This document shows, one piece after another, positions 1 to 9,230 of a stretch of 64,000 bases of DNA (its first letter is position 1; each line of letters opens with the position of its first letter). Source of the DNA: Salinicola endophyticus (GTDB taxonomy: Bacteria > Pseudomonadota > Gammaproteobacteria > Pseudomonadales > Halomonadaceae). The DNA lies in assembly GCF_040536835.1 (NCBI RefSeq), contig NZ_CP159578.1, positions 3,286,001 to 3,350,000 of the forward strand, written 5' to 3'. The notes under the pieces were generated by a model. The model made no database searches, was not told the origin of the DNA, and saw only the letters and a list, made by a program, of their open reading frames with translations. The position numbers were made by a program, and so were the translations under genes.

Positions 1-777
1 GCCGCTGCTGCAGGTTTTCTTGCCATCATCGTAGAGACACTCCGTCCACTGGACCTTCATCGCGTCGCTCTTGGCGGAGGTCCATGCGAAGTCGACCGTC
101 CTGTCCAGGCGGCCATCGCGGATGTCGCGCTGGGTATAGGTGCCGGAGCAGTCCGGACGTTCGAGGAATTGAATGGTACCGCCATCGCTGCTTTCGGCCC
201 GGTAATGCTCCGTGCCGTCGGCATCCCGTGTCAGTTCGTGATCGGTGGTCTCGCCGTCCCCGGTCACCGACATCATGACCCTGTTGTAATCGCTGTCTCC
301 GATGGTCATCCGGTATACGCTATCGTCCTTCTGGCTCCGCACGACATAGCTCAGTTGCCCATCGTCCATCGTCACGTCTTCCAGCGTCGCCCTGTCACCG
401 AACGCCATCGACATGCTTTCGCAACCGTCTTGTACATACATGTCGTGATCGCACAGGGCAGTGGCCAACGAGAAGAAGAAACTGTTCATGGGCAGCAGGA
501 CGAACATCCCCATCATTCGCGACTCTTCAATCTGCGCCCCGAGCGCCTCCATGGAGGCGGAATCGCCAGGCTCTTCGAGCCTATCCACCTTTTTCTCCAT
601 CGCCGGGTAGGTAGGGGAATCCAGCGATACCAAGGGTGCCCCGTCGGCCGGATCGAAGTCCGGCGCAAGGCATGACTTCAACGCACGTTCACCCACCTCA
701 GCCGACGCATTCAGGCTAGCGCCGGCAATGCCCATCAAGCCCACGGACAACAGGTGGCGTATTGTCGGTCTGCGCAT
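1..777 (-). CDS. Secreted protein of unknown function, 3' end missing
   Basis: An uninterrupted minus-strand frame of 259 codons runs from an ATG at 777 off the left edge, so the C-terminus is not seen. The first 26 residues form a Sec signal peptide: a basic start (MRRPTIRH), a hydrophobic core (LLSVGLMGIAGAS) and a cleavage-like LNASA site. The mature part is acidic, with scattered Cys residues (SCLAP, ALCDH, QDGCES, RPDCSG, TECLYD, KTCSS) that could form disulfides in the periplasm. A Met-rich hydrophobic stretch near residue 95 may be a membrane or interface segment. I do not recognise the family. The plus-strand frames across the same bases look like shadows because they lack any domain signature. 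Confidence 0.7.
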   Translation of the reverse strand, partial: MRRPTIRHLLSVGLMGIAGASLNASAEVGERALKSCLAPDFDPADGAPLVSLDSPTYPAMEKKVDRLEEPGDSASMEALGAQIEESRMMGMFVLLPMNSFFFSLATALCDHDMYVQDGCESMSMAFGDRATLEDVTMDDGQLSYVVRSQKDDSVYRMTIGDSDYNRVMMSVTGDGETTDHELTRDADGTEHYRAESSDGGTIQFLERPDCSGTYTQRDIRDGRLDRTVDFAWTSAKSDAMKVQWTECLYDDGKKTCSSG

Positions 778-1100
778 GGCGTTCCACCCACTCTGATCGA
801 CGTCAAACGATCGGCAACATTTGAAATACGAAACATAATCAATACGAGTAACGCCAGGCAATGGCACTTTCGGGCCATGACCTCGGCGCGCGGCCTCGGT
901 GAGACAGCATCAATGACAGCCTGGCCGGCACCGATCGGCCGAATGAGCGTCTCGAGCGGCATGCGACGCGCTATCGACTAAAGTTTTAGAAACGCCAGCC
1001 GAAAACATAGTTAGCAGAGAAATTATACGTAAAACAACTATAAGCCCACCTCTCCCTGCTGCTACCTCCAAAAGCTGAATATCAATAGGGAACATTTCTC
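778..1100. other. Intergenic region between divergent genes
   Basis: This 323-bp stretch separates the secreted protein gene from the chemoreceptor gene. It is more AT-rich than its flanks. Apart from the sigma-28 promoter listed separately, I see no gene here; the small frames on both strands have no recognisable signature. Confidence 0.5.
979..1005 (+). promoter_or_regulatory. Sigma-28 (FliA) class flagellar promoter
   Basis: TAAAGTTT at 979-986, 11 bases, then GCCGAAAA at 998-1005. The FliA consensus is TAAAGTTT-N11-GCCGATAA, so this is a match with one mismatch and exact spacing. It lies about 95 bp upstream of the chemoreceptor ATG and points toward it, which fits a class III flagellar/chemotaxis gene. 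Confidence 0.85.
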
Positions 1101-3092
1101 ATGAGGCATGTCATTCAACACCTCTCGATGAAGGCCAAATTCCTGCTTGTGCTCGCGCTCCCCATCCTGGCGATGCTCTACTTCGCCATCGAAGGAACGA
1201 TCGAGCGACAGCGGGTCGCCACAGAAATGGATCGGCTCTACACCTCGGCCTCGCTGGCTCAGCAGGCCGGCAATCTGGTTCACGAGCTGCAACGTGAGCG
1301 TGGCATGACCGCCGGGTTCCTCGGCAGTCAGGGGAAAATTTTCGGCAAGCGCTTGCAAGCGCAACGCAGCGCGTCCGATCAGCGTGTCACTCGTCTGCTC
1401 GACACCCTGACCACGATCGACCGCCAGCAGCTCAGTCAAGCAGCCGACGCCAGCCTCGCCGAAGCGGAGGAGGATCTCAGTGAACTTTCGACCATGCGCC
1501 AACGCGTGGACACTTTGCAGATCCCGCTCGCTCAGGCCCTGTCTTACTACACCGGGGTCGACAATGCGCTGATCAGGCTGGCCGGCCAGCTCGGCCACCA
1601 GACTGGCAATGCCGACATCGCCAGACGCCTGACCGCCTACTATGAACTACTGAAAGCCAAGGATCTGGCAGGGATCGAGCGCGCCCTGCTGGCCAACACC
1701 TTCGCCGCCGACCGGATGACGGACGCCACCTACCGCCGCTTGCTACGCCTGTTGGGCACCGAATCCGCGGCCCTGGACAGTTTCCAGGTACTGGCCCGCC
1801 CGGCACTCGTCGAACGCTACCGCCAGGCACTGTCCGGCCCCGAGATCGATCGTCTCGACAAGCTGCGCCAACTCGCCATCGATCGCGCCAGCCAGGGCGG
1901 CTTCGGCGTCGACCCGCAGCAGTGGTTCGACTGGCAGACTGTTAAGCTCGACCGTCTGAAGCAGGTCGAGGATGCGGCAGCAGCCGGTATTCTCGAGCAG
2001 ACCGATCAACTGCGGGCCGCGGCACGCGGCGACCTGTGGGTCTACATCGCCGTGGCCCTGGCCGTTCTGCTGCTCGCCCTGACGCTGGCCCTGCTCGTCG
2101 AGCGCAGCATCCTCGGGCCGCTGACGCGTAACCTGCAGGCGATCCGTGCTCGCGGCGGCGACCTGACCCAGCGCCTCGAAGCAACCGGTAGCGACGAACT
2201 GGCAGATCTCTATCGGGCCTTCAATCGCGCCACCGCAGATATGGAAGTCCTGGTCGCCGGCATTCACGGCAACGCCCGGTCCATCGGTCTGGCCAGCGGC
2301 GAAATCGCCCAGGGCAATCAGAACCTGGCCCAGCGCACCGAAGAGCAGTCGGCATCGCTGGTGGAGACCGCCTCGAGCATGGAACAGATCACCTCGACCG
2401 TGCACAACACGGCCCAGCATGCCGCCGAGGCGCGTACCCTGGCCACGCAGGTCGCCGAACAGGCCGTCCAGGCCCAGGCCATCGCGGATCAGGCGCGTGA
2501 CGCCATGCAGGCCATCCATGCGGCTAACCAGACCGTTACCACCATCGTCGGCGCCATCGACGGCATCGCCTTCCAGACCAACCTGCTGGCCTTGAACGCC
2601 TCGGTCGAAGCCGCCCGCGCCGGCGAACACGGCAGGGGCTTCGCCGTGGTGGCCAGCGAAGTACGCCAGCTGGCCGGCCGCAGTGCCGACGAAGCCAAGC
2701 GGATCCGTGACCACATTGCCCACAACGTCGCCACCATCGACAGCGGCAACGAGCTGGTCTCGACGACCCACGACACCCTCGCCGAGATCGTCGCGCGCAT
2801 CGAGAAGGTGTCGTCACTGGTAGCGGATATCTCGCATGCCGCCAAGGAGCAGTCCGGCGGTATCGAGCAGATCAACCAGGCCATGGCGCAGCTCGACGAG
2901 GTCACCCAACACAACGCCGCTCTGGTCGAACAAGTCGCCGCCGCCAGCCACTCGCTGAACGAGCAGGCCAGCGACATGGTGGCCAGGGCCGAGCATTTCA
3001 CCGTCGGCCAAGACGGGGACGCCATACCTGCCGAGCTAGTGCCTGAGATCGCGGAAAGCCACCGACGCCAGGCGCTCGCGCAAGCCTGCTGA
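1101..3092 (+). CDS. Methyl-accepting chemotaxis protein with NIT sensor domain
   Basis: A 663-residue inner-membrane chemoreceptor. A first membrane segment lies at about 11-30. The periplasmic part carries the NIT (nitrate/nitrite sensing) family signature [18 protein letters not shown] at 59-76, where the Arg residues are the ones implicated in anion binding in NasR-type proteins. A second membrane segment is at about 313-335, followed by HAMP and a cytoplasmic coiled-coil with the conserved hairpin tip [20 protein letters not shown]. The C-terminus (RRQALAQAC) lacks a CheR/CheB-tethering NWETF pentapeptide. It is expressed singly from a sigma-28 promoter and followed by a hairpin. Nitrate or nitrite as ligand is an inference from the NIT domain; other small anions are possible. 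Confidence 0.9.
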   Translation: MRHVIQHLSMKAKFLLVLALPILAMLYFAIEGTIERQRVATEMDRLYTSASLAQQAGNLVHELQRERGMTAGFLGSQGKIFGKRLQAQRSASDQRVTRLLDTLTTIDRQQLSQAADASLAEAEEDLSELSTMRQRVDTLQIPLAQALSYYTGVDNALIRLAGQLGHQTGNADIARRLTAYYELLKAKDLAGIERALLANTFAADRMTDATYRRLLRLLGTESAALDSFQVLARPALVERYRQALSGPEIDRLDKLRQLAIDRASQGGFGVDPQQWFDWQTVKLDRLKQVEDAAAAGILEQTDQLRAAARGDLWVYIAVALAVLLLALTLALLVERSILGPLTRNLQAIRARGGDLTQRLEATGSDELADLYRAFNRATADMEVLVAGIHGNARSIGLASGEIAQGNQNLAQRTEEQSASLVETASSMEQITSTVHNTAQHAAEARTLATQVAEQAVQAQAIADQARDAMQAIHAANQTVTTIVGAIDGIAFQTNLLALNASVEAARAGEHGRGFAVVASEVRQLAGRSADEAKRIRDHIAHNVATIDSGNELVSTTHDTLAEIVARIEKVSSLVADISHAAKEQSGGIEQINQAMAQLDEVTQHNAALVEQVAAASHSLNEQASDMVARAEHFTVGQDGDAIPAELVPEIAESHRRQALAQAC

Positions 3093-3097
3093 GTACG

Positions 3098-3128
3098 GGC
3101 CGGTCAGGCGACGACTGCCTGACCGGCC
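3098..3128 (+). terminator. Hairpin after the chemoreceptor gene
   Basis: Perfect 12-bp arms GGCCGGTCAGGC (3098-3109) and its complement (3117-3128) with a 7-base loop, just after the stop codon. No U-tract follows, so it is a strong hairpin rather than a canonical intrinsic terminator. Confidence 0.55.
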
Positions 3129-3310
3129 AGCTGCCCTCCGTCATCACCGCGAGTCTGATAACCTAGAATCATGAAAGCTTCATGGCGCCAGCGTCGATCG
3201 GACCGATGCCGGCCACCACACCGGGCACAGTGACGCGCCCAGCCCCGAGACAAGGAGCTCTACGCCATCCCCATGCCGTCCCGTTGTCACGTTATCGCCA
3301 TTCGCCAACC

Positions 3311-4552
3311 ATGAGCGACAAACGGCTGTTCCGGTCGCTCAGGGTCTACAACTACCGCCTGTGGGCCGCCGGCGCGCTGATCTCCAACACCGGCACCTGG
3401 ATGCAACGCGTCGCCCAGGACTGGCTGGTGCTCACCGTGCTGACCCAGCACAACGCCAGCGCCGTGGGGATCACCATGGCGCTGCAGTTCGGCCCCCAGC
3501 TACTGCTGCTGCCGCTCACCGGCTACGCCGCCGACCGTTGCAACCGGCGCCGCCTGATCCTGCTCACTCAGGCGCTGCTCGGCCTGCTCGCGCTGGGGCT
3601 CGGTGTGGTCACCCTCACCGGCGTGGTCACACTGTGGCAGGTCTACGCCTTCGCCCTGGGGCTGGGCTGCGTCAGCGCCTTCGATGCCCCGGCACGCCAG
3701 ACCTTCGTCAACGATCTGGTCGGCGAGAAGTACCTCTCCAATGCGGTGGCGCTCAACGCCACCTCGTTCAACGCCGCACGCATGGTCGGCCCCGCCGTGG
3801 CCGGTTTGCTGATCGCAGCGATCGGCACCGGCTGGGTGTTCATCGTCAACGCCATCTCGTTTGCCGTGGTGCTGGGGTCGCTCGGCCTGCTGCGCGTCAG
3901 CGAGCTCTACCCCACTCCGCGTCCGCCGCGCCAGGCCGGCGGCCTGACCGAAGGGTTTCGCTACGTGTGGCGGCGCCGGGACCTGATGGCAATCCTGCTG
4001 ATGCTGTTCCTGATCGGCACCTTCGGCTTCAACTTCCCGATCTATATCTCGACCATGTCGGTCAGCGTCTTTCACGGCGATGCCGGCCAGTACGGTCTCT
4101 TGACCTCCTGCCTGGCGGTCGGCTCGGTGGTGGGCGCGCTGCTCGCCGCCCGGCGTGAGCGCCCACGGGTGCGTCTACTGTGCATCGCCACCCTGAGCTT
4201 CGGCCTCTTCTGTGGCGTGGCGGCGTTCGCCCCCAACGTCTATCTGTTCGCCGCGGCGTTGACGCTCATCGGCCTCTCCGCGCTGACCTTCATGACCGCG
4301 GCCACCGCGCTGATGCAGCTCGCCACCGAACCGATGATGCGCGGGCGCATCATGGCACTGCGGATCGCGGTGACCATGGGCGGCACGCCGGTCGGCGCCC
4401 CCATCGTCGGCGCCATTGCCGATCACGCCGGCCCGCGCTGGGCCCTCGGGGTGGGCGCCGTGTCAGGGCTCGTCGCCGCGGCGATCGGCGCACGCCTGAT
4501 GCTCGAAACGCGTCGCCGTCGCCAGCGTCAGCCCACCCAAGAGATGACCTGA
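3311..4552 (+). CDS. MFS exporter (DHA3/EntS-like)
   Basis: A 413-residue major facilitator transporter of the inner membrane. The N-terminus (MSDKRLFRSLRVYNYRLWAAG) followed by SNTGTWMQRVAQDWLVL is typical of the EntS/macrolide-efflux group (TIGR00900-like). The loop motif GYAADRCNRRRLILL matches the conserved loop between helices 2 and 3. The open frame extends upstream to 3182, but those 43 residues are Pro/Arg-rich with no family resemblance, so I place the start at the ATG at 3311. It ends 7 bp before the convergent SDR stop. Substrate cannot be read from the sequence; a siderophore or drug is usual for the family. Confidence 0.85.
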   Translation: MSDKRLFRSLRVYNYRLWAAGALISNTGTWMQRVAQDWLVLTVLTQHNASAVGITMALQFGPQLLLLPLTGYAADRCNRRRLILLTQALLGLLALGLGVVTLTGVVTLWQVYAFALGLGCVSAFDAPARQTFVNDLVGEKYLSNAVALNATSFNAARMVGPAVAGLLIAAIGTGWVFIVNAISFAVVLGSLGLLRVSELYPTPRPPRQAGGLTEGFRYVWRRRDLMAILLMLFLIGTFGFNFPIYISTMSVSVFHGDAGQYGLLTSCLAVGSVVGALLAARRERPRVRLLCIATLSFGLFCGVAAFAPNVYLFAAALTLIGLSALTFMTAATALMQLATEPMMRGRIMALRIAVTMGGTPVGAPIVGAIADHAGPRWALGVGAVSGLVAAAIGARLMLETRRRRQRQPTQEMT

Positions 4553-4559
4553 ACCGCAC

Positions 4560-5315
4560 TCACACCATGCCGCCGTTGACGCGCAGGATCTGGCCATGCA
4601 CCCAGCGCCCCTGGGGCCCGGCGAGGAAGGCCACGACATCGGCGATCTCCTCGGGCTGGCCCAGGCGCTCGAACGGCGAGAGCGCGGCGATGTTAGCGAC
4701 CTGCTCGTCGCTCTTGCCAGCGAAGAACATCTCGGTGGCCACCGGCCCCGGCGCCACGGCATTGACGCTGATCCCGCGCCCGCGCAGCTCGTTGGCGAGC
4801 ACCCGCACCAGCCCTTCGACGCCGGCCTTGCTGGCGATATAGGCGCCATAGCCGGGGAAAGACTTGCCCAGCACCGACGACGAGAAGGCGATGATACGCC
4901 CGCCTTCGCTGAGGCTTTCGGCGGCCCGGGCCATCACCAGCCAGCTGCCACGCAGATTGGTCGCCAGGGTACGGTCGAGAATCGCCAGGTTGTCGCTGGT
5001 CACATGCCCCATCTCCAGCACACCCGCGCTGTGGACCACCACGTCGAGGCGGCCGAAGGCCTCCCGCGCGGTCGTGAACAGCTGTTCCACCGCCACCGGG
5101 TCGGCAATATCGGCCTGTACCGCCAGCGCCCGGCCGCCCGCAGCTTCTATTTCTGCGACGGTCTCCTCGGCGCGCCGGATATTGCCGGCATAGTTGACGA
5201 CCACGGCGAAGCCCTCGGCCGCCAGCTTGCGTGAAACGGCGTAGCCGATGCCGCGGGAACCGCCGGTGACGATGGCCACACGCTGATCGGTGTATGGCGT
5301 ATTGGCATGACTCAT
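4560..5315 (-). CDS. SDR-family oxidoreductase
   Basis: A 251-residue classical short-chain dehydrogenase/reductase. The cofactor motif TGGSRGIG is at 17-24, the central NNAG motif appears as HSAG (105-108), and the catalytic pair is Tyr159 and Lys163 (YIASK) with a Ser near 146. An Asn-Tyr after strand 2 rather than an acidic residue suggests NADP(H), which is an inference. The gene is divergent from the LysR gene at 5454, an arrangement in which the regulator usually controls the oxidoreductase. The substrate is unknown. Confidence 0.88.
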   Translation of the reverse strand: MSHANTPYTDQRVAIVTGGSRGIGYAVSRKLAAEGFAVVVNYAGNIRRAEETVAEIEAAGGRALAVQADIADPVAVEQLFTTAREAFGRLDVVVHSAGVLEMGHVTSDNLAILDRTLATNLRGSWLVMARAAESLSEGGRIIAFSSSVLGKSFPGYGAYIASKAGVEGLVRVLANELRGRGISVNAVAPGPVATEMFFAGKSDEQVANIAALSPFERLGQPEEIADVVAFLAGPQGRWVHGQILRVNGGMV

Positions 5316-5453
5316 GATCTGGCTCCTTGGATAGCGATGTCAGGGACGTATGCCCGACAGAGGTGTTACCTGCGGAACCAGTATCGAGGTTCATACTTGG
5401 CAAATAATCGCCGCCATACTGGCAACACCATTCAACCTGACATAACAATTGCC

Positions 5454-6356
5454 ATGGACCGCTTCGACGCCCTGACGCTGTTCACCCGTATCGTCGAGAC
5501 CGGCAGCTTCACCCGCGCCGCCAACGGCCTCGGCATCCCCCGAGCTAGCGCCACCCTGGCCATCCAGCAGCTCGAAGCGCGCCTGGGCGCCCGTCTGCTG
5601 GCGCGCACCACCCGTCAGGTGCACCCCACGCCGGAGGGCGCGGCCTTCTACGAACGCTGCGTACAGCTGCTCGCCGACCTCGAAGAGGCGGAGGCGGCGC
5701 TGGGCCCGGTCGCCGCAAGCCCGGCCGGCACCCTGCGCGTCGAGATGCACGGCGTGCATGCGCGGTACATCGTGCTGCCCCATATCCAGGCGTTTCGCGC
5801 ACGCTATCCCAAGCTCGATGTGGTGCTGACCAGCGGCGACCGCCGCGTCGACCTGGTGGGTGAAGGCATCGACTGCGCCCTGCGCGCCGGCGAGCCGGCG
5901 GACTCCAGCCTGATCGGCCGCCGGCTCGCCGAGCTGCCCCAGGCGATCTGCGCCAGCCCCGCTTATCTGGACCGAGCCGGCCGGCCCCGTCACCCGGAAG
6001 AGCTGGTACAGCATCAGGTGGTGCGTTTCTTCTCCGGCAGCAACGCTGCGGACGACACCCTCGATCTGCTCATCGACGGGCGAATACAAGGGTTCGCGGC
6101 CGGCGGCTGGCTAACCGTCAACGACGCCGGGAGCTACGTGGAAGCCGCCCGCCAGGGCTGCGGGTTGATCCAGCTACCGCGCTTTCATATCGAGGAGCAG
6201 CTGGCCCAGGGTGTGCTCGAAGAGGTACTGGGCGAGTGGGAGAAGCCGCGCCTGACGCTGTGGGCGGTCTACCCGCAGCGGCGCCAGCTCGCCGCTCGGG
6301 TGCGGGTGTTCATCGACTGGGTGAGCGAGCTCTACGCGGTGCGCTTTCCCGTCTGA
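5454..6356 (+). CDS. LysR-family regulator of the adjacent SDR gene
   Basis: A 300-residue LysR transcription factor. The winged helix (residues 1-60: MDRFDALTLFTRIVETGSF, then the recognition helix region PRASATLAIQQLEARLGARLL) is followed by the periplasmic-binding-type effector domain. The group resembles the AaeR/DmlR-like subfamily. The frame is open back to 5307, but the family N-terminus begins at the ATG at 5454. It is divergent from the SDR gene and the 138-bp gap presumably holds its binding site; direct TGGCAA repeats occur at about 5398 and 5420. Confidence 0.88.
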   Translation: MDRFDALTLFTRIVETGSFTRAANGLGIPRASATLAIQQLEARLGARLLARTTRQVHPTPEGAAFYERCVQLLADLEEAEAALGPVAASPAGTLRVEMHGVHARYIVLPHIQAFRARYPKLDVVLTSGDRRVDLVGEGIDCALRAGEPADSSLIGRRLAELPQAICASPAYLDRAGRPRHPEELVQHQVVRFFSGSNAADDTLDLLIDGRIQGFAAGGWLTVNDAGSYVEAARQGCGLIQLPRFHIEEQLAQGVLEEVLGEWEKPRLTLWAVYPQRRQLAARVRVFIDWVSELYAVRFPV

Positions 6357-6490
6357 GCGGCCAGCGGCGGCGTGGGCGTGGGCGTGGGCGTGACCAGCAG
6401 CTCGAACCGGCGATGGAAATCGGCCATGCGGGCGACCAGCGCCGCGCGCGCGATCAGGTAATCCGTCAGCGTGAGCCGCTTGCCATGCTC
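6332..6490 (-). pseudogene. Remnant of an amidase-signature enzyme (C-terminal end only)
   Basis: On the minus strand the frame reads LTLTDYLIARAALVARMADF followed by HRRFELLVTPTPTP. This matches the C-terminal helix and the DxLLxPTxP segment of amidase-signature hydrolases (GatA/AtzF type). Nothing upstream of it encodes the Ser-Ser-Lys catalytic core, and the stop lies within the end of the LysR gene. The Thr-Pro stretch is encoded by a CGTGGG hexamer repeated three times (6371-6388). I read this as a dead fragment left by a deletion between two LysR genes. Confidence 0.6.
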
Positions 6491-6558
6491 GGCCGATCCC
6501 GTTTCATCAGGCGCCCTGGCTGTCAGGACCGTGATAGACAAACATCGCGGAAAACCGC

Positions 6559-7452
6559 TCAAACGCGCAAATCCCACGACTCGGCGACATCGATCAGCCG
6601 GTGAACGGCGGGCAGGCTGGCGTCACGTCGCCAGACCAGCATCAGCGGCAGCGCCATGTCGAGATCCTCGAGCGGATGCGAGACCACCCCGGCGGGCGCA
6701 CCCGCCATGGTCATCTCGGGCAGGATGGTGCAACCCATACCCGCGGCGACCAGACAGAGCATGGTGGCGTTGTCGGTCCCCTCCTGGACCACGTGCGGCG
6801 TGAAGCCGGCACGTTGAAACGCGTGAATCAGTCGATCGTGATAGGTCGGGGTCGCGCTGCGGTCGAACCAGATGAAATCCTCGCCGTTCAGCGCCGCCAG
6901 GCGACGCGGCGGGTGCTGAGCCAGACGGGAGCCAGCCCGCGCGACCAGTACCAGACGATCTTCATACAGCGGGTGATAGCAGAGGCCAGGATCGTCTTCC
7001 GGCGGAAAGAACAGGATACCCGCATCCAGTTGATCACGACGCAGTGCCTCGATCTGCGGGCCCGACAGCAGCGAGACCACCTTCAAGGTGACGGCGGGAT
7101 ACTGGTGACGAAAGTCATTCAGCAACTGGGTGATCCGGGGGACCCAGAGATGCATGACCGTCACCCCTAGCCGCAGTTGCCCCATCTGCCCTTCGGACAC
7201 CCGACGAGCGTTGCGCTTGGCCTGTTCGAACTGGCTCAGCAGTCGGCCCACATCACGGTGGAAGGCTTCGCCCGCCGCGGTCAGGGTCACCCCCCGGCGG
7301 GAGCGATGCAGCAAGGGCGCTCCGACGCTCTCCTCGAGCAGCTGGAGCTGGCGGGTCAGCGCCGGCTGTGCCAGTGGCAGGGAAATCGCCGCCGCGGAGA
7401 TCGAGCCCTCCTCCACGACGGCCATGAAGTAACGCAGCTGCTTGAAGTCCAT
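6559..7452 (-). CDS. LysR-family regulator
   Basis: A 297-residue LysR protein starting MDFKQLRYFMAVVEEGSISA with the DNA-binding helix ALTRQLQLLEESVGAPLLHR, in the BenM/CatM/CynR-like group. The effector domain is complete (residues 90-295). It is divergent from the M20 amidohydrolase at 7654, with a 201-bp gap containing a GATTCG-G-CGAATC palindrome (7463-7475) close to its own start. Probable role: controlling the amidohydrolase and perhaps the symporter downstream. Confidence 0.87.
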   Translation of the reverse strand: MDFKQLRYFMAVVEEGSISAAAISLPLAQPALTRQLQLLEESVGAPLLHRSRRGVTLTAAGEAFHRDVGRLLSQFEQAKRNARRVSEGQMGQLRLGVTVMHLWVPRITQLLNDFRHQYPAVTLKVVSLLSGPQIEALRRDQLDAGILFFPPEDDPGLCYHPLYEDRLVLVARAGSRLAQHPPRRLAALNGEDFIWFDRSATPTYHDRLIHAFQRAGFTPHVVQEGTDNATMLCLVAAGMGCTILPEMTMAGAPAGVVSHPLEDLDMALPLMLVWRRDASLPAVHRLIDVAESWDLRV

Positions 7453-7653
7453 GGCGGGCTCCGATTCGGCGAATCACACCGCGGCTATCCTAGACGGACC
7501 TGACGACGGCCGCCGGCGATTCTCCCGACCGCCATTGACAGCCTCAGCGGCCACCATCCAAAAAAAGTATGCAAAGGCGAGAATAATACGATTTTAACGA
7601 TGGTTGCCGATACGCCACGATGAATCGACCCCAACAACAACAGACCACGGCTC

Positions 7654-8856
7654 ATGGATCTCATCGACTCCCCCTTTTTCGAGCGCCATCACGCGCGCCT
7701 CACAGATCTGCGTCAGACGCTGCACCGCCATCCCGAGCTGGGTTTCCAGGAGCATGAAACCGCCCGGCTGATCGCTGAAGAGCTGACACGCCTGGAGATT
7801 CCTTTCGTCTCGGGCATCGGCCGGACCGGCATCGTCGCCACGCTCACCGGCCAGCGGCCCGACAACGGCCGACGAGTCGGTCTACGCGCCGATATGGATG
7901 CCCTGCCCATCCACGAGCTGTCGACGCATGAGCATGTCTCGCAGCGCCCCGGGGTCATGCACGCCTGCGGGCACGACGGCCACACCACCATGCTGCTGGG
8001 CGTCGCCGCCTATCTGGCCGAGTGGCGTGATTTCGCCGGCACGGTCTATCTGGTGTTCCAACCCGCCGAGGAGGGGCTCGGTGGCGGCCTGGCGATGGTC
8101 GAAGATGGCCTCTTCACGCGTTTCCCCATGGATGCCATCTACGCCCTGCACAACTGGCCCACGCTACCGGCCGGGCAGGTGGCGATTCGCAGCGGCGCGA
8201 TCATGGCCGCCACCGACCGGCTGGATATCAGCGTACGCGGCCATGGCGGCCACGGTGGTGTCGACCCGCATCTCGCCACCGACCCGGTACGCATGGCCGG
8301 CGCCCTGATCCAGGCCCTGCACAGCGTCGTGTCACGTGATATCGACCCGCTGTCGCCGGCGGCGCTGAGCCTGTGCGGCATCCAGGGTGGCGAGCTGGAG
8401 GGCTTTGCCATCATTCCCGACGAGGTACGTATCAGCGGCACCGCACGAACCCTCGACGAGACCACGCGACAGCGACTGGAAGAGGCCGTGCGCCGCACCT
8501 GCGCCGGTGTCGCCACTACCTACGGCGGCGAGATCAGCCTCGACTACCAGCGTATCTTTCCGGCCACGCTCAATGCCGAATCGGCGGTGCGCCACGTCGA
8601 GCGGGTGACCCGTGCCACCCTGGGCGACGCCGCGCTGATCTCGGACGTCGCCCCCAGTCTCGGCGGCGAGGACTTCGCCTTCATGCTCGAGCACTGCCCC
8701 GGTGCCTACTGCTTTCTCGGCACCGCCGAAGGTGAGGCGACCGCGCCGCTGCACAACGCGCGCTTCGACTTCAACGATGCCCTGATACCCACCGGCTGCC
8801 GGCTACTCACGGCGATCGCGCTCGCCGCACTGGCGTCATCGACTCCCGGCAGCTGA
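7654..8856 (+). CDS. M20 family amidohydrolase (hippurate hydrolase / N-acyl amino acid deacylase type)
   Basis: A 400-residue zinc peptidase of the M20D group. The start LRQTLHRHPELGFQE and the metal-binding ACGHDGHTTMLLG are diagnostic, as are EEGLGGG (metal/catalytic Glu pair) and the late SLGGEDFAFM motif. Members hydrolyse N-acyl amino acids, hippurate or indole-acetyl conjugates in the cytoplasm. It sits between a divergent LysR gene and a two-gene sodium symporter unit, so import and hydrolysis of an amide-linked substrate is a reasonable inference. The nearby amidase remnant fits the same theme. Confidence 0.88.
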   Translation: MDLIDSPFFERHHARLTDLRQTLHRHPELGFQEHETARLIAEELTRLEIPFVSGIGRTGIVATLTGQRPDNGRRVGLRADMDALPIHELSTHEHVSQRPGVMHACGHDGHTTMLLGVAAYLAEWRDFAGTVYLVFQPAEEGLGGGLAMVEDGLFTRFPMDAIYALHNWPTLPAGQVAIRSGAIMAATDRLDISVRGHGGHGGVDPHLATDPVRMAGALIQALHSVVSRDIDPLSPAALSLCGIQGGELEGFAIIPDEVRISGTARTLDETTRQRLEEAVRRTCAGVATTYGGEISLDYQRIFPATLNAESAVRHVERVTRATLGDAALISDVAPSLGGEDFAFMLEHCPGAYCFLGTAEGEATAPLHNARFDFNDALIPTGCRLLTAIALAALASSTPGS

Positions 8857-8877
8857 CCTCGGCGCGCGTCAGCGCCC

Positions 8878-9002
8878 GGTTCACACTACCAAGGACGATT
8901 ACGGTTCACACCCACAGCGACGATTCAGGTTCACACCCACAGCGACGATTCAGGTTCACACCCACAGCGACGATTCAGGTTCACACCAACAACAATGAGG
9001 TG
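8878..9002. repeat. 25-bp tandem repeat upstream of the symporter genes
   Basis: Five consecutive 25-bp units. Units 2-4 (8903-8927, 8928-8952, 8953-8977) are identical, beginning GGTTCACACCC and ending CGACGATTCA; unit 1 and unit 5 are degenerate. The last unit runs into the ribosome-binding site of the DUF3311 gene. Confidence 0.9.
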
Positions 9003-9008
9003 ATCACG

Positions 9009-9230
9009 ATGTCTCGAAACTCCCTGCCCAGTAAGGGCATGCTGATCTATTTTGGGGTCTGCACGCTGGCCATGGTGTGGCCCGGCGCGCTCATCGCCAA
9101 CCGCATCGAGCCCATGATTCTGGGGCTGCCCTTCTTCATCTTCTGGTACGTCGCCTGGGTCTTCGTACTGTTCGTCGGTCTGGTGATCGCCTACCGCCAG
9201 GAAGCCGGCGAGGAGGTGGACGATGAGTGA
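9009..9230 (+). CDS. DUF3311 small membrane protein, symporter partner
   Basis: A 73-residue protein with two predicted membrane helices (about 9-28 and 40-62) and an acidic tail. It matches DUF3311, a family usually encoded directly ahead of a sodium:solute symporter, similar to YhdT before PanF. GAGGTG at 8996-9001 is well placed for the ATG at 9009; an in-frame ATG at 9000 lies inside that site and is less likely. The stop overlaps the start of the symporter gene by 8 bp, so the two are translationally coupled. Confidence 0.8.
   Translation: MSRNSLPSKGMLIYFGVCTLAMVWPGALIANRIEPMILGLPFFIFWYVAWVFVLFVGLVIAYRQEAGEEVDDE

Noticed and set aside
169..675. 168-codon plus-strand frame at the left edge
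   Set aside because: It is His/Arg-rich without any domain. The minus frame has a signal peptide and stays open for all 259 codons.
1743..2771. 342-codon minus-strand frame inside the chemoreceptor gene
   Set aside because: It is the reverse-strand shadow of a high-GC coding region; the plus frame carries full NIT, HAMP and MCP signatures.
3182..3310. N-terminal extension of the MFS exporter
   Set aside because: The Pro/Arg-rich sequence has no family similarity, and the normal N-terminus starts at 3311.
7535..7540. TTGACA as a -35 box for the M20 gene
   Set aside because: No acceptable -10 sequence lies 16-18 bases downstream.
8878..9002. Possible CRISPR array
   Set aside because: The 25-bp units are head-to-tail without spacers, and there are no cas genes.
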